A DNA stretch of 64,000 nucleotides from CAVSRC01 sp963830205 (GCA_963830205.1 CAWHLP010000013.1:1-64000); one strand, 5' to 3'; shown: positions 17,809 to 28,506, numbered from the stretch's first letter. Numbers and translations: made by a program. The notes: a model not told the origin generated them from the letters alone.

Positions 17809-19128
17809 ATGGACCGCTCCACCGCCATCCTTGAGCGATTCCGCGCGCTCTATCCGCGCGAGATCGACCTGTCCCTGGACCGCATGACGGTCCTCATGGA
17901 CAAGCTCGGCCGCCCGGACCTGCGCCTGCCGCCGGTCATCCACATCGCCGGCACCAACGGCAAGGGCTCCACCACCGCGTTCCTGCGCGCCATGCTGGAG
18001 GCGGCCGGCAAGTCGGTGCACGTCTACACCTCGCCCCATCTCGTGCGCTTCCACGAGCGCATGCGCATCGGCGCGCCCGGCGGCGGCCGTTTCGTCGACG
18101 AGGACGAGCTGATCGAGGTGCTGATCGCCGTCGAGCACGCCAATGCCGGCGCGCCCATCCCGCAGTTCGAGATCACCACCGCCGCCGCCTTCCAGCTCTT
18201 CGCCGACCACCCGGCGGACTATCTGCTGCTCGAGGTGGGCCTCGGCGGCCGCTACGACGCCACCAACATCGTCGCCAGCCCGAGCGTCTCGGTGATCACC
18301 CAGATCGCGCTCGACCACGAGAAGTTCCTCGGCGACACGGTCGAGCAGATCGCCGGCGAGAAGGCCGGCATCATCAAGCGCGGTCGCCCGGTGGTGGTGG
18401 CGCCCGAGCGCGACACCATCGTCGATGTGATCGAGGCCGAGGCGGCCCGCCTGGACGCGCCGGTCTTTCTCGCCAACCGCGATTGGATCGCCCATGCCGA
18501 GCACGGCCGCCTGGTCTATCAGGACGAGGGCGGCCTGCTCGACCTGCCGGCGCCGCGGCTCACTGGCCGCCACCAGTTCACCAATGCCGGCGTCGCCATC
18601 GCGGCCCTGCGCCAGGCCGCGCCGGAGATTGCCACCGAGGCGATCGAGGCGGGCCTCGTCAATGTCGAGTGGCCGGCGCGCATGCAGCGGCTGACGGCGG
18701 GCAAGCTCGTCGCCCGCACCCGCGGCGATGCCGAGATCTGGCTCGATGGCGGGCACAATCCGGCCGCCGGCCAGGTGATCGCCGAGGCCGTCGCCGACCT
18801 CGAGGAGCGCGTGCCGCGGCCGCTGTTCATGATCTGCGGTATGCTCAACACCAAGGACCCGGTGGGCTTCTTCCAGCCCTTCGCCGGCCTTGCCCGCCAG
18901 GCCTACACCGTGCCGGTTCCCTCCTCGGCGGCCGGGCGCGACCCGGTCGAGCTTGCCGAGGCGGCGCGGAGCGCCGGGGTCGACGCTGTTCCGGTTGCCG
19001 ACGTGGAAACCGCCCTCGACCTGATTTCGGCCAAGACCGGCCTGCCGATGCCGCCGCGCATCCTCATCTGCGGCTCGCTCTATCTCGCCGGCTCGGTGCT
19101 CGATGCCAACGGCACGCCGCCGGGCTGA
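17809..19128 (+). CDS. folC: Folylpolyglutamate synthase / dihydrofolate synthase
   Basis: A 439-residue Mur-ligase-like enzyme that adds glutamate to dihydropteroate and to folates. The ATP-binding P-loop is GTNGKGST at 48-55. YTSPHLVRFHERMRI (omega-loop/folate region), LLLEVGLGGRYDATN and the ATP-binding ALDHEKFLGDT segment follow, with LDGGHNPAAG in the C-terminal domain. The start ATG at 17809 lies 20 bp after accD. It ends the long plus-strand run and converges on trxA. Confidence 0.95.
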   Translation: MDRSTAILERFRALYPREIDLSLDRMTVLMDKLGRPDLRLPPVIHIAGTNGKGSTTAFLRAMLEAAGKSVHVYTSPHLVRFHERMRIGAPGGGRFVDEDELIEVLIAVEHANAGAPIPQFEITTAAAFQLFADHPADYLLLEVGLGGRYDATNIVASPSVSVITQIALDHEKFLGDTVEQIAGEKAGIIKRGRPVVVAPERDTIVDVIEAEAARLDAPVFLANRDWIAHAEHGRLVYQDEGGLLDLPAPRLTGRHQFTNAGVAIAALRQAAPEIATEAIEAGLVNVEWPARMQRLTAGKLVARTRGDAEIWLDGGHNPAAGQVIAEAVADLEERVPRPLFMICGMLNTKDPVGFFQPFAGLARQAYTVPVPSSAAGRDPVELAEAARSAGVDAVPVADVETALDLISAKTGLPMPPRILICGSLYLAGSVLDANGTPPG

Positions 19129-19136
19129 GCGCACAA

Positions 19137-19167
19137 CAAAAAGCCGGGGCAGTTGCCGGCCCCGGCT
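19137..19167 (-). terminator. Rho-independent terminator for trxA
   Basis: AGCCGGGGC (19142-19150) pairs perfectly with GCCCCGGCT (19159-19167). On the minus strand the stem is followed by TTTTTGTTG, a proper terminator tail for trxA. In the folC direction the stem is followed only by CTCTTC, so bidirectional use is weaker. Confidence 0.85.
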
Positions 19168-19189
19168 CTTCACAACAGAAGCGGTGGGA

Positions 19190-19507
19190 TCAGATGCCCG
19201 CCTTGATCCAGTCCGACAGCCGGCTCTTCGGCACGGCGCCAACCTGCATCGAGGTCGGCTCGCCGTTCTTGAACATGATCAGCGTCGGAATCGAGCGCAC
19301 GCCGTAACGGATGGTGATGTCGGGGTTCTCGTCGACGTTGAGCTTGGCGATCTTCACCTGGCCTTCCATCTCGGTGGCGATTTCTTCCAGCGCCGGCGAA
19401 ATCATCCGGCAGGGGCCGCACCATTCGGCCCAGAAATCAACCACCACGGGCTCCGAAGAGCCGAGAACCTCACTGTCGAAACTGGCATCAGTCACGTGCG
19501 CAGGCAT
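19190..19507 (-). CDS. trxA: Thioredoxin 1
   Basis: A 105-residue cytoplasmic thioredoxin that reduces protein disulfides using electrons from thioredoxin reductase. The active site WCGPC is at 29-33 in VVVDFWAEWCGPCRMI. The buried Asp in VVVDF, the cis-Pro in SIPTLI and the C-terminal Gly-containing segment are all present. Length is normal. It lies downstream of addA on the same strand, 118 bp away, in the order seen in other alphaproteobacteria. Confidence 0.96.
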   Translation of the reverse strand: MPAHVTDASFDSEVLGSSEPVVVDFWAEWCGPCRMISPALEEIATEMEGQVKIAKLNVDENPDITIRYGVRSIPTLIMFKNGEPTSMQVGAVPKSRLSDWIKAGI

Positions 19508-19625
19508 ATTTGCACCTCGAAACGAGAAGGGGTTTGGCTCAAGGTAGGTGGCCGACCCTTAATGTCAAGGTAACCACCGGAAACCGGCCCCCGGCCTGAT
19601 TGCCGCAGGGGCCCAGACGCGGGGT

Positions 19626-22600
19626 TCAGCCCGCCAGGACCGCCGATTCGGCCGAATCGAGCGCCGCGGACGGTATTTCCATGAGCGCGGGCCGGTCGGT
19701 CCACAACAGCGCAGCCGCCACCGCGCGGCCGGGATAGAGCCGCCTCAGGATCATGCGGTAGAGCGCAAGCTGGGTGACATAGGCCGGCGGCACCGTCTCG
19801 CAGCGTTTCCGGCGCCGGCCGGTTGGTCTTGTAGTCGACGATGAGCACCTGGGTCTCCGTCACCGCCAGCCGGTCGACCCGGCCGGAGATCGCCGCCTCG
19901 CCGCTTGCCCGGACAATGCGGCCGACAATCTCCACCTCGGCGCGGCTGCCCGCCGCGAAGACCGGCGCAAAGGATGGCTCTTCCATCACCGCCGTCACCT
20001 CGGTGAGCAGCGCGGCCCGCTCCGCATCGTCCATATCGCCGGCGAAGGCGGCGAGATAGGCGGCGCCGATCGCGTCACGCTCACCTGGCGCGATCGCCGG
20101 CAGGGATTCGAGCAGCCGGTGGATCAGCCGCCCACGCACCAGCGCAGCCTCCGCCGAGGCGGCGCCGGCGGCACGGGCCGGCGGCGCCTCCTCGTCGAGG
20201 ACGGTCGAGGGCGTCAGATGGGGCAATTCCGGCGGGGGCGGTGGCGCATCGTTCTCCAGCCAGTCGGGCCGGTGCGGACCGAGCGGCAGGCCGGGCTGCG
20301 GCGGCTTGCCCTTCTGCGCCGGGCGCGGGGCGGGGCGCCATTCCAGCTCCACCTCGCCCTCGCCATCCTCGCTGCGCACGCAGTCCGCTTCCAGCGCGCC
20401 GGTCACCAGGCCATGCCAGCCATTGGTGGCGTCGGTGCGCTCCTTCCTGCGTGCCGCAGATGACCAGCCGGTCCTTGGCGCGGGTCATCGCCACATAGAG
20501 CAGGCGCAGGTATTCCTGGCTTGGCCGCGGCGCGCAGCGCCTTGACGCGCGCCTGCACCGCCTGGGGCATCGCCTTGAAGCGGCGCATCCAGACGAGCGG
20601 CGACACCGAGCCGTCGCGGTCGTCGTCGAGCGCGATCACCCTGGCGTCATGGCCCGCATGCACCGGCACCGAGCCGTTGTCGACGACGAAGACGATGTCG
20701 GCCTCCAGCCCCTTGGCGCCGTGCACGGTCATCACGCGCACCTCGTTGCGCTCAGTGTCGGTGTCGCGCTTGATCTCGCTGACGCCTTCCTCGAGCCAGG
20801 CGAGGAAGCCCTGGAGGGTGGGCGCCGCAATGCGCTCATAGGCGAGCGCCTGGCTGAGAAATTCATCCAGCACGTCCTCGGCCTCGGCGCCGAGCCGCTG
20901 CATGAAGCGCCGGCGCCCGCGCTCCGGTCCGAGGATGCGGGCGAAGAAGCCATGCGGCTCGCGCCGGTCGGCGCTGGCGCGCCAGCGCTCGATCCGCTCG
21001 CGCGCTGCGGCGAAGTCCGCATTGTCCTGTGCATGCCGCCCGAGCGCGTCCCACAGCGAGCCCTTGCGGCCATAGGCGAGGTCGAAGAGGGCGTCTTCGC
21101 AAAGGCCGATCAGCGGGCTTTTCAGCAGCGCCGCCAGCGATAGGTCGTCCTCAGGCAGCAGCGCCACGCGGGCGAGTGCCATCAGGTCCATGACCGCGAT
21201 GTGCTCGGTCAGGTGCATGCGGTCGGCGCCGGCGATCGGCACGCCGGCGCTCTTCAGCGCCCGGTTGATGGCGTCGGTCTGGGCGCCGCGCGTGCGGCAG
21301 AGGATGAGGATGCCGCGGGCGACGATGGGGTCGCCGCTGTCGAGTTTTTCGCCGCCGTGCAGCCAGCCGCCGATGGTCTTCGCCAGCCGCTTGGCGAGCT
21401 TCACCTCCGGGCTCTTCTCGTCGAGATGGTCGAGGGGCGTGGCCCAGTCCTCCGGCTCGATCTTCTCGGCCGGTTCGATCATCGGCCACAGGATCACGCG
21501 CCCGGGCACGCCGAGGCGCGCGGCGCTATGCGTCGGCGCCTCGTCCACGTCGGAGAGCGCGCGATAGGCATCCGGTCGCGCAAAGACGCTGTCGACCGCC
21601 GAGAGCACCGGCTGCACCGAGCGGAATGACAGGTGCAGCGCCGGGTCGTACCAGCGCGCTTGCGCCGCGCGGGCGCGGGCACCCAGTTCGCGCCGCATCA
21701 GCGTGAACCAGGCCGGCACCGCGCCCTGGAAGGAAAAGATCGACTGCTTCTGGTCGCCCACCGCGAACAGCGTGCGGGTCGCCTCGGTGGCGCCCTTGCC
21801 GGCGAAGAAGTCCTCGACCAGCGCCTTCACCACCTGCCACTGGCGCGGGCTGGTGTCCTGCGCCTCGTCGACCAGGATGTGCTCGATGCCGCGGTCGAGC
21901 TTGTATTGCACCCACTGGGCGGCGTCCGAGCGGGCGAGCAGCGCCGTCGTCTTGCTGATGAGGTCGTCGAAGTCGAGCGCGCCGCGCGCCGTCTTCAGCC
22001 GCTGGTACGCCGCGATGGTGGCGTCGGCCAGCCGCAGCATGGCGGCGGTGGTCACCAGGCACTCTGCTGCGCTGAGGCGGTCGAAGAGCGTTTCCAGGCG
22101 CACAAGCTCGGCCTCGATCGTCTCGGCAAGGCCGTGCCAGCCATCCTTGATCGCCTTGGAGACCAGATGGCTGGCGGCGCGCAGTTCGCCGTCGGCCTTG
22201 GTGCAGAAATCGCGATAGGCGGCGGCGCGCGCCGCATCGTCGACGGCTTCGAGATAGGGGGCGAGTCGCTCGGCCGCCGCCTGGTCGGTCTTGTTGCCTT
22301 CGCGCATGAGACCGATCAGGCGGGCGATATCCGCGTGCGTCAGCGCGCTCTCGGTAACGATGGCCGCGTTGAGGCCTTCCGGCGTGTCACCGGCTGAGAG
22401 GCCGAGGCGGTCGCTGAGCTGCCTGAGCGCCGCATCGAGATCGCCGGCCGCCTGGGTCCAGGCGAGCACCCGGGCGCGCTGGTCGACGAATTCCTTGATC
22501 GCCGTTTCCTGCACCATGTCGCTGGCGGCGTCGAGCACGGTGTCGAGCGCCTTGGCCATCGGGCTACCTGGGACGCGCGCCGCCTCGGCGAGCACGCTCT

Positions 22601-23102
22601 TCCGCGCCGCTTCCTTGAGGTCGACGGAGTCGCGTTCGTCGAGCACCTCGAAATGGCCGGCGACATTGGCCTCGAAGGGGAACTGCTGCAGCAGGCGTTC
22701 GCAGAAGGCATGGATGGTCTGGATCTTGAGCCCGCCCGGCGTCTCCAGCGCGCGGGCGAAGAGCCGCCGCGCACGCTTGAGTTCGTCCTTGCCCGGCCGC
22801 CGGCCCTCCATGGTCTCGATCTCGCCGGCAAGCTTCTTGTCGGGCAGCACCGCCCAGTCGCCGAGGCGCTGGAAGACGCGGGATTCCATCTCCGCCGCCG
22901 CCGCCTTGGTAAAGGTGAGGCAGAGGATGCGCCCCGGTTCGGTGCCGGCGAGCAGCAGCCGCACCACGCGCTGGGCGAGCACGTAGGTCTTGCCCGAGCC
23001 GGCATTGGCCGACACCCAGGCGGAGGCCCGCGGGTCCGACGCCTCGGCCTGGGCCTGGCGCGTCCTTGCGTCGATTACTGGGGTGGCAGCTGGCCGAACC
23101 AT
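19626..23102 (-). CDS. addA: AddA helicase-nuclease subunit, three frameshifts
   Basis: AddA is the UvrD-type helicase and nuclease subunit of AddAB, which resects double-strand breaks for RecA-dependent repair. The P-loop is in SANAGSGKTYVL (about 31-42); VDEAQDTSPRQW (Walker B), VGDQKQSIFSFQGA and MTVHGAKGLEADIVF are further helicase motifs. The C-terminal nuclease shows GRVDRLAVTETQVLIVDYKTNR. The reading frame breaks near 20519, 20441 and 19801; each break is repaired by removing one base and restores expected sequence (LYVAMTRAKDRL, then GRTDATNGWHGLV, then PPAYVTQLALYRMIL). Repaired length is 1157 residues, normal for the family. Its start lies inside the end of addB (28-bp overlap). 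Confidence 0.9.
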
Positions 23103-26100
23103 TGCTGGTCCTCCTCGCTTTCCACCAGACCCCATTCGCGCACCCGCGCCAGGTGGTCGTAGGGGCTCTCGTAGCGCGTCTCGAACATCGGCCGCGCCCG
23201 CGAGACATAGGCGCGCTCGGGATCGGCGAAGGCGGCAAGCAGCGCCGTCAGGCGCTTCATCACCTCCGTTGCGACGTCCTCGGCCGTCCAGTCCTTCTCG
23301 ACCGCCGATTTCAGCGGCTGGTCGCGGCCGACCCTGCCGAGGCCGATCCAGGCGAGCGTCGCGATTGTCGCGCCGCGGAAGGCTTCATCGAAGGCGCCTT
23401 GCCGAACCATCGCCGCTTCCAGTCCCATCTGCGGCGCCAGGCCGAGCAGCACCTGCTTGGCGGTTGGCGGCGAGCCGGTCTTGAAGTCGAGAATGTCGAG
23501 CGAACCGTCGCGGCGCCGGTCGATGCGGTCGGCCCGCCCGCGCAGGCGGAAGATGCCGCCTGGCGGGGCGACGGGGATTTCGAGGATGCCGGAGATTTCC
23601 GCGCGGCGCTCGGCGATGTCCGCGTCGCGCGCCGCCTCCCATTGCACCAGCCACCTGGCCATCGCCGCGAAGCGGAAGGACCAGATGGCGTGGACGTCCG
23701 GGTATCCCTCGATCTCTTTCAGCACCCGGTCGCCGATCGCGAGCAGTTCGTTGGTCGCCGCTTCGTCGAAGGGGCGATCCCAGGTCTTGATGAAGTCGCC
23801 GAGCGCCTTGTGGATGAGCGTGCCGCGCAGCGCATAGTCCGGCGCCCGGCCAAGCGGCTCCAGCTCGTCCAGCCTGAGCACGTGCTTGGCGTAGATGGCG
23901 TAGGGGTCGCGCACCAGCGTCTCGATCTCGGTGACCGAAAGGCCTTGCGGCCTGGCTGCCAGCGGCGGCTTCGGCTGCGGCGGCTTGACCGGGCGCACGT
24001 CTGCCGGGCTCACCCAGTCGATGGCGCGGGCAAGGTCGACATAGATAGCGCCGCGTTGCCGAGCCGCCGTCATGGCGGCCTCGCCGGCTACCGCCTCCAG
24101 CCTTTGCAGCCAGCGCGATTCGACCGTGGGCGTGCCGCCGCGCTTCTCGGCCCGCGCGATGATCACCCGCGGCGCCATCACGCCCTGCACGAAGTCGTGC
24201 GCGGCCTGGCCGAGGCGGCGCTCCGGCGGCGCCAGGCCGACTTCGCTGCGCATGGCGCGCGACAGGAACGGGTCGGTGCGCGTGTCGGCCGGCCACACGC
24301 CCTCGTCGAGCCCGCCGAGCACCATGAGATCGACCGATTGCAGGCGCGCTTCCAGCGTGCCCCAGATGGAGATGCGCGGGTCGCGGCCGGCGGGCGGACT
24401 GAGCGCCGTGTCGGCCATCAGCGCCCGCAGGAATTCCGGATAGTCGGCGCCGCGCAGGCGGAAGGTGCTTTCGCCGAGGCCATCCAGGATCGCGCCCAGG
24501 GCTTTGCCGGCCGAGGTGTCGAGGCCGTCGGCGCCGGTGTCGTCGGTCGCCGCGGCAGCCAGCGCGGCCTTGAGCAGTGCCGTCGCGTCGGCGACGGGGA
24601 TCTCCTCCGCTCCGGCCAGCGCCCGCTCCAGCGGCCCCAGGACGTCCGCCAGCACGGCGGCAAGCTGCCCGGCCGCTTGCCAGTCCTGGTCGGGCATGCG
24701 CCTGCGGGCGGCCGGCGGGTGCTGGCCGTCCTCATTGAGTTCGGCGCGCGCCTGTTCCAATGCCTTGCCCAGCGCCGCCACGCCGCCGGTTACGCGATGG
24801 CCGCGGAAGAGGGCGATCTCCAGCATGCGCGCCGCGCGCCGGCACTGGGGGCGGCTCATGCCGAAGGCGGCAAGCGGGTGCTTGGCGAGCGCCAGGAAGA
24901 GCACCGGATCGGCCCCTGACGCCGCCGCCTCGGCGAGGAGGCGGGCGAAGATGCCTTCCGACAGGCGCTCCAGCGGCACGCCGGCGGAATCGTCGATGGC
25001 GAGGCCCCAGCGGCCGAGCTCGGCGGCCACGCGCCGGGCGATGGTGCGGTCGGGCGTCACCAGCGCGGCGCTGGCGCCGGGCGTCTCCACCGCCTGGCGC
25101 AGCGCCAGCGCGATCGCCGTCGCCTCTTCCTGCTCGTTGCGGCCGACCAGGATGGTGATGCCGTCCATGGCTTGTCCGGCATCGGCCTGCGATGCCTCGG
25201 CCCAGCGGTCGGTGGTCTCCGCCGGGCGCAGGGCTTCCGTGATCAGCCGGCGTCGGGCGGCGAGGCCATCGGGGGGGCCGGCCAGCGGCTCCACGTCCTC
25301 GCGCAGGATGCCGAGCGCGGCGATGAGCTGCTTCAGGCCGAACTGCGGATGGCTGAAGGCGCTCGGCGCCGCGCTGTCGGCGTCGCCGATCGCCTGCCAG
25401 GTCTCCGCATCGAGGTCCTGGTCGAGGCCGGGCAGAACGACCGCGCCCTCGGGGTGACGCGCGATCTGCTGCAAGAGATGGGCGGTCGCCGGGATCGAGC
25501 CGGTGGAACCGGCCGCCACCACCGGCCCGGCCAGCCGCTCGGCAAAGGCGCGGATCAGCGTGTCGCGGCGGAGCGCCGGGTCGGTGAGGCCGATTTCGGC
25601 GAGATGCGCCGGCCACTGCTCGGCGACGATCCTCAGGAAGTCGAGGGTGATCTGGTAGTAGCGGGCGTGCTCCGCCGGCACCAGCCTGGCCAGCCGCTCC
25701 CACGGGATGGCGGCGGTCTCCATGTCGTCGAGCAGGCGGGCGAGGTCGCCGGCCAGCCGCGCCGCATCGGCGGCCGAGGCCGGGATCAGCAGCGGCTCGT
25801 CGGGCGACAGCATCAGGAGTTCGCGGCGCACGGCCCGCGCCCAGGCGAGGATCAGCTGGGCGAGCGTCAGCCGGCGCTGCAGCGGCGTCACCGCCGCGGG
25901 GAGCGCGATGCGCTCGGCCGCCGTCTCGGACGAGGGCGCCAGCAGATGGTCCTCCTCGTCGACGTCGCCGATCGGCCGGATGACCGGCAGGATGGCGGCC
26001 GCGCCGTCGAGATGGCGCACCAGCACCGCGCGGAAGGCGCGCACGGCGCGCCGCGTCGGCAGGAGCACGGTGACCCCGGCAAGCGCCAGCGGGTCGCTAC

Positions 26101-26209
26101 GCTCGAAAGGGACCAGCCGGCCGGAGATGAGCGCCGCGGCCAGCGTATCGAGGAAGGACACACCGGGAGGGATGGTGAAGACGTGGGGAACCCTCGTCTT
26201 CTCGGTCAT
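23075..26209 (-). CDS. addB: AddB nuclease subunit of AddAB
   Basis: AddB (1044 residues) is the partner of AddA: an inactivated helicase fold that recognises Chi-like sites and carries the second RecB-type nuclease domain. The N-terminus VFTIPPGVSFLDTLAAAL and the segment LPTRRAVRAFRAVL are typical of alphaproteobacterial AddB. The nuclease motif is GRADRIDRRRDGSLDILDFKTG near the C-terminus, followed by QMGLEAAM. The four cysteines that hold the iron-sulfur cluster of Bacillus AddB are absent, so the nuclease domain must be stabilised without one. It lies 6 bp downstream of the murU-like gene and overlaps addA. Confidence 0.93.
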   Translation of the reverse strand: MTEKTRVPHVFTIPPGVSFLDTLAAALISGRLVPFERSDPLALAGVTVLLPTRRAVRAFRAVLVRHLDGAAAILPVIRPIGDVDEEDHLLAPSSETAAERIALPAAVTPLQRRLTLAQLILAWARAVRRELLMLSPDEPLLIPASAADAARLAGDLARLLDDMETAAIPWERLARLVPAEHARYYQITLDFLRIVAEQWPAHLAEIGLTDPALRRDTLIRAFAERLAGPVVAAGSTGSIPATAHLLQQIARHPEGAVVLPGLDQDLDAETWQAIGDADSAAPSAFSHPQFGLKQLIAALGILREDVEPLAGPPDGLAARRRLITEALRPAETTDRWAEASQADAGQAMDGITILVGRNEQEEATAIALALRQAVETPGASAALVTPDRTIARRVAAELGRWGLAIDDSAGVPLERLSEGIFARLLAEAAASGADPVLFLALAKHPLAAFGMSRPQCRRAARMLEIALFRGHRVTGGVAALGKALEQARAELNEDGQHPPAARRRMPDQDWQAAGQLAAVLADVLGPLERALAGAEEIPVADATALLKAALAAAATDDTGADGLDTSAGKALGAILDGLGESTFRLRGADYPEFLRALMADTALSPPAGRDPRISIWGTLEARLQSVDLMVLGGLDEGVWPADTRTDPFLSRAMRSEVGLAPPERRLGQAAHDFVQGVMAPRVIIARAEKRGGTPTVESRWLQRLEAVAGEAAMTAARQRGAIYVDLARAIDWVSPADVRPVKPPQPKPPLAARPQGLSVTEIETLVRDPYAIYAKHVLRLDELEPLGRAPDYALRGTLIHKALGDFIKTWDRPFDEAATNELLAIGDRVLKEIEGYPDVHAIWSFRFAAMARWLVQWEAARDADIAERRAEISGILEIPVAPPGGIFRLRGRADRIDRRRDGSLDILDFKTGSPPTAKQVLLGLAPQMGLEAAMVRQGAFDEAFRGATIATLAWIGLGRVGRDQPLKSAVEKDWTAEDVATEVMKRLTALLAAFADPERAYVSRARPMFETRYESPYDHLARVREWGLVESEEDQQWFGQLPPQ

Positions 26210-26215
26210 GGCGCG

Positions 26216-26986
26216 TCAGGCCGCGCTGTCGGCGATCGAATGCTCGGCCTCGCCGATGGCCTCCGGGGTGCCGACGTGCAGCCACATCCCGTCCATGCGC
26301 ATGCCGAACAGGCGGCCGGCGTCGAGCGCCATGTCGAACAGCTCGTTGAGCGAGAACGGCTCGGCCGTACGGCCGGCAAACAGGCGCGGGTGCAGGATCG
26401 CCGCGCCGGCATAGGCGAAGGGCGCCACCTCGCGCTCGGGCCGGCGCAGGAGCCGGCCGGCCGGATCCATCTTGAAGTCGCCGCGACCGCTATAGCCGAC
26501 GGCATGCACCGTGGACGACAGCATCAGCAGCGCGTCCATGGCGTCGTCGCGCCAGGCGTTGGCCAGCCATTCCAGGTTTGGGCGGGCGCCTTCCACCCAG
26601 AAGGAATCCGAATTGAGCAGGTAGAAGGGCGTATCGCCGAGAAGGGGCAGCGCCTTGACGATGCCGCCGCCGGTATCGAGCAGCCGCTCGCTCTCGTCGG
26701 AGATCACGATCTCGGGCGTGCCGCGCCGGCCGACATGAACGCGGACGAGCTGGGCGAGGTAGTGGACGTTGACCACCGCCCGCTCGACGCCGGCGCGCTC
26801 GAGCCGGTCGAGCGCCCGGTCGATCAGCGCCCGGCCGCCGATCTCGATCAGCGCCTTGGGCGTGGTCACGGTCACCGGCCGCATGCGCTTGCCCAGACCG
26901 GCAGCCAGGATCATCGCCCGCTTGGGGCGGATCGGCACGGAGTTCCAGTCGAAGGCGGGCGGGGCGGGATCGGGCGCGGCGGTCAT
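26216..26986 (-). CDS. murU: MurU-like nucleotidyltransferase (N-acetylmuramate-1-phosphate uridylyltransferase)
   Basis: A 256-residue sugar-1-phosphate nucleotidyltransferase. The nucleotide-binding signature MILAAGLGKRMRPVT is at 25-39, then PKALIEIGG, DTGGGIVKALPLL and LNSDSFWVEG. MurU makes UDP-MurNAc from MurNAc-1-phosphate in the peptidoglycan recycling route that bypasses de novo synthesis and fosfomycin inhibition. The assignment rests on the adjacent AmgK-type kinase, whose stop it overlaps by four bases (ATGA). The N-terminal 20 residues are an unconserved extension. Generic NTP-transferase function is certain; MurU specificity is inferred. Confidence 0.82.
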   Translation of the reverse strand: MTAAPDPAPPAFDWNSVPIRPKRAMILAAGLGKRMRPVTVTTPKALIEIGGRALIDRALDRLERAGVERAVVNVHYLAQLVRVHVGRRGTPEIVISDESERLLDTGGGIVKALPLLGDTPFYLLNSDSFWVEGARPNLEWLANAWRDDAMDALLMLSSTVHAVGYSGRGDFKMDPAGRLLRRPEREVAPFAYAGAAILHPRLFAGRTAEPFSLNELFDMALDAGRLFGMRMDGMWLHVGTPEAIGEAEHSIADSAA

Positions 26987-28482
26987 CGGTCGGTCTGGCT
27001 GGGCAGCGGCAGGTGCCTCTCATACCAGACGGCAAGATCGGATAGAACCGAATGCTTGAGATTGCGCTTGAGGTAGTCGTCCATTCGCGGAAGGTGCTGA
27101 AGATACTGGGCTTTTCCGAGATGGTCGGCCTGCCGGGCGAAGACCCCCATGTTCTTCAGCGTGCGCGCCGCGCCGAGAATCGCATAGGTGGCGGCGAACG
27201 ATTCTGCGTCGAACCTCCGCCCCCCGGCGCGCCTCAGCGCCACGTAGCGCTCGCGGAGCGCCGCCTCCACATCCACGGGGATGGTGACACGGGCGTCCTG
27301 GCACAGAGAGGCGACGTCATAGGCGGCCGGGCCGATGAACATGTCCTGGAAATCGATGAGGCCGATGCGCGCGATTTCCCTGCGCTCGGGCAGCCAGAAC
27401 AGGTTGGGCGACTGCATGTCGAAGAGCACCCAGCTCGCTTCGGCGTCGGCCAGCCGGGCGAAGAGCGCCGCCCAAATTGCGGCAAACGATTCGGCGGCGG
27501 AACGGTCGAGCGGACGCCCGAGGACATGCGGCACATACCAGTCGGCGAAGAGGGTGAGGTCCGCGGTCAGCACCTTGGCCGCGAGGGTGAGCAGGCGATG
27601 TTCACCGCCGCCAGGCACGGGAAGAACGTCCGGGCGCGGCGCGGCATGGATGGCTGCCACGAGGTCGATGGCCACGCCATAGCGTTCCGGGTCGGGTTCG
27701 CCGTCGGCCACGACGCCTGTGCTGCCGAAGTCCTCCATCAGCAGCAGGCCGGTGTCGCGATCGGCGGCGATGATCTCCGGCGCTGACAGGCCGATCCCGC
27801 GGAGCGCTGCATCGACCGCCAGGAACGCGTCGACATCCTGCGCGCGAAAGGCGGCGCGGCTGTCGCGGAGCGGCGGTGCGGTGGGCTTCGGCCAATCCAT
27901 CAGCACGGCGCTTGCCGCCCCCATGCGCACCCGCTCGAAGCGGCGGGTCGAGGCATCGCCCTGCAGGTAGCGGCGTTCGGCGCCGGCAAAGCCGGCACGG
28001 TCGATGAGTGCCCGTGCCGCGCGCGTGCGTTCGATGCGGCTGCGCCACGCCGGACTGCCCGAAAGCTCCGCCAGCCGCCCGTCGCCCGCGATTTCGAAGC
28101 GAATGTCGAGCCGGTCTTCGGGCAGGCGGCCTTCGCCGCGCTCGGGCCATTCGATCAGGACGGCGCCGTCCGCTGCCGCATCGGCAAGGCCGATCTCGTC
28201 GATCTCCTCGGCCGAGCCCAGGCGGTAGAGGTCGAAATGGCCGATCGTCAGCCGGCCGCCGTCATAGGTCTGCACCAGGGTGAAGGTCGGGCTCGGCACC
28301 TCGAGCAGGAGATCGTCGGCAACCGCGCGAATGACGGCGCGGGCAAAGGTGGTCTTGCCGGCGCCCAGCCCACCGCTGAGGCCGATCACGTCGCCGGCGG
28401 CAAGGATCGCCGCCACGTCCTCGGCCAAGGCCGTCGTCGCCGCTTCATCGGGGAGCAGGAGAGTCAGAAAGGGTGCTGCCAT
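26983..28482 (-). CDS. TsaE-AmgK fusion: tRNA t6A ATPase plus sugar kinase
   Basis: A 499-residue fusion. Residues 1 to about 145 are TsaE, the ATPase of the t6A37 tRNA-modification complex, with P-loop GGLGAGKT (37-44), PSPTFTLVQTY (63-73) and the conserved EWPER (111-115). Residues from about 150 are an aminoglycoside-phosphotransferase-like kinase (LIDRAG...DASTRRF, FDMQSPNLFWLPER, IGLIDFQDMFIGP) of the AmgK type, which phosphorylates MurNAc/GlcNAc at C1. The catalytic Asp of the Brenner motif is present in FDMQSPN although the usual preceding His/Arg is Phe. The fusion is common in Hyphomicrobiales. The MurU-like partner follows with an ATGA overlap, and the PAS kinase lies 24 bp upstream. 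Confidence 0.9.
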   Translation of the reverse strand: MAAPFLTLLLPDEAATTALAEDVAAILAAGDVIGLSGGLGAGKTTFARAVIRAVADDLLLEVPSPTFTLVQTYDGGRLTIGHFDLYRLGSAEEIDEIGLADAAADGAVLIEWPERGEGRLPEDRLDIRFEIAGDGRLAELSGSPAWRSRIERTRAARALIDRAGFAGAERRYLQGDASTRRFERVRMGAASAVLMDWPKPTAPPLRDSRAAFRAQDVDAFLAVDAALRGIGLSAPEIIAADRDTGLLLMEDFGSTGVVADGEPDPERYGVAIDLVAAIHAAPRPDVLPVPGGGEHRLLTLAAKVLTADLTLFADWYVPHVLGRPLDRSAAESFAAIWAALFARLADAEASWVLFDMQSPNLFWLPERREIARIGLIDFQDMFIGPAAYDVASLCQDARVTIPVDVEAALRERYVALRRAGGRRFDAESFAATYAILGAARTLKNMGVFARQADHLGKAQYLQHLPRMDDYLKRNLKHSVLSDLAVWYERHLPLPSQTDR

Positions 28483-28506
28483 CGGGCGGGGAGACTACCC
28501 GCAAAG

